A DNA stretch of 64,000 nucleotides. It comes from DASXUX01 sp036504595. Its GTDB lineage: Bacteria; Planctomycetota; SZUA-567; H5-PLA8. The notes under the pieces are model-generated. The model was not told the origin of the DNA. It saw nothing but the letters and a program-made list of their open reading frames with translations, and made no database searches. Shown here piece after piece: positions 62,832-64,000 of the stretch. Every line of letters begins with the position of its first letter. The first letter of the stretch is position 1. A program made the translations under genes and the position numbers. The DNA lies in contig DASXUX010000044.1 of NCBI GenBank assembly GCA_036504595.1, forward strand, positions 68,114 through 132,113, in the 5' to 3' direction.

Positions 62832-63344
62832 TTACACGAACGCAGGCTTTAGCCGCGGTGGCGCAAGCACCACATTTATAGGTTTCAGTCCGATCATTGA
62901 GCGGCGCGAGAAAATCAGCACGAGCGTCGAGGCGAGCATGCAGGCTCCTTCAATGGCCACCGTATTCAAGCCTACGCGTGTACCCGTCGCCGTATCAAAG
63001 CAGCCACACTCGATGTTCAGGTCGCGGGCTAACGCAGAAATCACCGCCGCGCTGAAGACCGTAAACATCAGCAGCGAAACAGACGCCGAGGCGCGCACCC
63101 AGAGTCCGCAAAGAAGAGTAAGGCCGACGAGGATTTCCACCCATGGGAGCGTCATGGCAATAAGCGGGATGACCTGTTTGGGCAAGAGATCGTAGTTTGC
63201 GATGGCCTCACCAAAGGACGCGCTATTGGGCACCTTCAAGACGCCGGCGTAAAGCAGTATGCCCCCGAGGCCCAAGCGAGTTATCGGCATCACCAGATCT
63301 AGAGCGTTCTCATTCCACCGTTGCGCAACGATTCTGTCTGACAT
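62832..63344 (-). CDS. MauE/DoxX-family membrane protein
   Basis: ATG 63344 with GGAGG about 9 bases upstream; 170 residues. Four membrane segments: ITRLGLGGILLYAGVLKVPN, VIPLIAMTLPWVEILVGLTL, ASASVSLLMFTVFSAAVISA and AIEGACMLASTLVLIFS. The motif NIECGCFD after segment 3 is the Cys pair seen in MauE-type proteins, which help form disulfides in some partner proteins. Located upstream of the exported rhodanese gene, probably as one operon. Confidence 0.85.
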   Translation of the reverse strand: MSDRIVAQRWNENALDLVMPITRLGLGGILLYAGVLKVPNSASFGEAIANYDLLPKQVIPLIAMTLPWVEILVGLTLLCGLWVRASASVSLLMFTVFSAAVISALARDLNIECGCFDTATGTRVGLNTVAIEGACMLASTLVLIFSRRSMIGLKPINVVLAPPRLKPAFV

Positions 63345-63756
63345 TGTTCTTGCCTCCATGGTCGGTCACCGTTATCGCCACGAGCATACACAATCTAGAG
63401 GCCAAGCGTCGCGCGTCGCGGCTCTTGCGCATAACAAACCTTGAATGCTCCTGTGAAGGAGAGGCGGCATTCGCTTCAGGCTGAAGCAGGTCAAAGCAAC
63501 GATGCCCATCGAATTTCGGAGACTTGCGTCGATTTTCGAGCAATCGGGAGCACCTCTCATCCGAGGAAGGCGTCATCCGCCCCCCCGAGCCACATGGGAG
63601 TCCGCCGCATTTATGTTGAGCGGCCCCGCAGTTGCGAAACGGCTCCGCGTTCCCAATGGAACCGACTTACCTGTGAGGGTGAAGAGTTTCGTGTTCAGTT
63701 CCTGGCTTGTGGACGACCTGGCGACGGGCTCCACGTTTTGAGAAGGACGGTGCAAG
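63345..63756. other. Spacer between divergent genes
   Basis: About 410 bases. An open frame 63502-63741 (79 codons) has a weak start and no pattern, so I do not call it. Nothing else is seen except the ribosome binding site for the next gene. Confidence 0.45.
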
Positions 63757-64000
63757 ATGAAAATCCATAGCGTGGGTTGTTTGCTGCTGTGTACGTTGGC
63801 GTTGGTGTTCGTGGGGGGAGCGCGGGCTGCAGATGATGTCGCGTATACCGGCGGAGCCTATCCAGAACACGCCAAGCCAGGTGAGGTCTGGTGTCTGATT
63901 ACGACGCCGCCGCAGTTCAAGACGGTCAGCGAAGAAGTCATGTGCGCGCCGGCAAGCTGCCGCTTTGAAAAGATCCCGGCCGTCTATGAAATGCAAAGCG
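63757..64000 (+). CDS. Exported protein with PAxYE-type repeats (3' end outside window)
   Basis: ATG 63757 follows GAAGGA and opens a signal peptide (VGCLLLCTLALVFVGGARAA). The visible 81 residues continue with YPEHAKPGEVWCLITTPPQF, KTVSEEVMCAPASC and FEKIPAVYEMQS. The pattern TPPxFKTVSEEVxxxPASxxxxxIPAxYE resembles repeats in outer-membrane-associated proteins of planctomycetes and proteobacteria. The frame is open to the right edge, so the gene is incomplete. Function unknown. Confidence 0.75.
   Translation, partial: MKIHSVGCLLLCTLALVFVGGARAADDVAYTGGAYPEHAKPGEVWCLITTPPQFKTVSEEVMCAPASCRFEKIPAVYEMQS

Noticed and set aside
63502..63741. 79-codon plus-strand frame before the last gene
   Set aside because: Weak start, no recognisable pattern, and an alternative overlapping frame of equal quality.

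Overview
The window is about 64 kb of GC-rich DNA from a bacterium that I place, by inference, in or near the Planctomycetota / PVC group. The grounds are gene content: many exported glycoside hydrolases, a formylglycine-type sulfatase, a PQQ-repeat protein, an ECF sigma factor with a long membrane-anchored extension, a Ser/Thr kinase, a squalene-cyclase-repeat protein, a ThuA protein and a MoxR ATPase. No rRNA or tRNA gene was recognised, so the phylum is not proven.

Positions 1-45,000 look like a settled chromosomal segment dominated by carbohydrate use. It holds a GH36 alpha-galactosidase (cut by the left window edge), a ThuA protein, a GH20-like protein next to an MFS transporter, a GH29 fucosidase-like protein with a C-terminal discoidin-like domain, two GH4 enzymes, a GH81 endo-glucanase, a GH127 arabinofuranosidase behind a perfect 16-bp palindrome, a GH28 pectinase-like protein coupled to a macrodomain protein, a sulfatase and a sugar isomerase/epimerase. 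Housekeeping genes lie between them: trmB, tilS, a trpG/pabA-type amidotransferase, speA, a MoxR ATPase, a BaiN-type flavoprotein and an MBL hydrolase. There is also a DUF433/DUF5615 toxin-antitoxin pair facing an orphan HicB-like gene.

Positions 45,000-60,000 are an accessory zone. An IS1380-family and an IS1182-family element sit here, both with visible terminal inverted repeats. Around them are a receiver-domain remnant, an operon of two large histidine kinases plus a response regulator that ends in a truncated receiver start, a decayed minus-strand gene with in-frame stops and frameshifts, an IPT/PKD surface protein cut at its 5' end beside the IS1182 element, and a frameshifted small gene.

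Positions 59,700-64,000 hold two small membrane proteins, a sigma-54-dependent activator with GAF and PAS sensors, a MauE/DoxX-rhodanese pair and the start of an exported protein that runs off the right edge.

The most unusual feature is the repeat content. At least 15 short degenerate tandem arrays have a fixed unit length (mostly 7, sometimes 8 or 9 bases) but a different word in each array. Several are paired as inverted arms in intergenic spacers. Many start within a few bases of a stop codon, and some stop codons lie inside a repeat. Several REP-like palindromes have entered reading frames in phase (tilS, GH127, the sulfatase, an RDD protein, trmB and others), lengthening the proteins.
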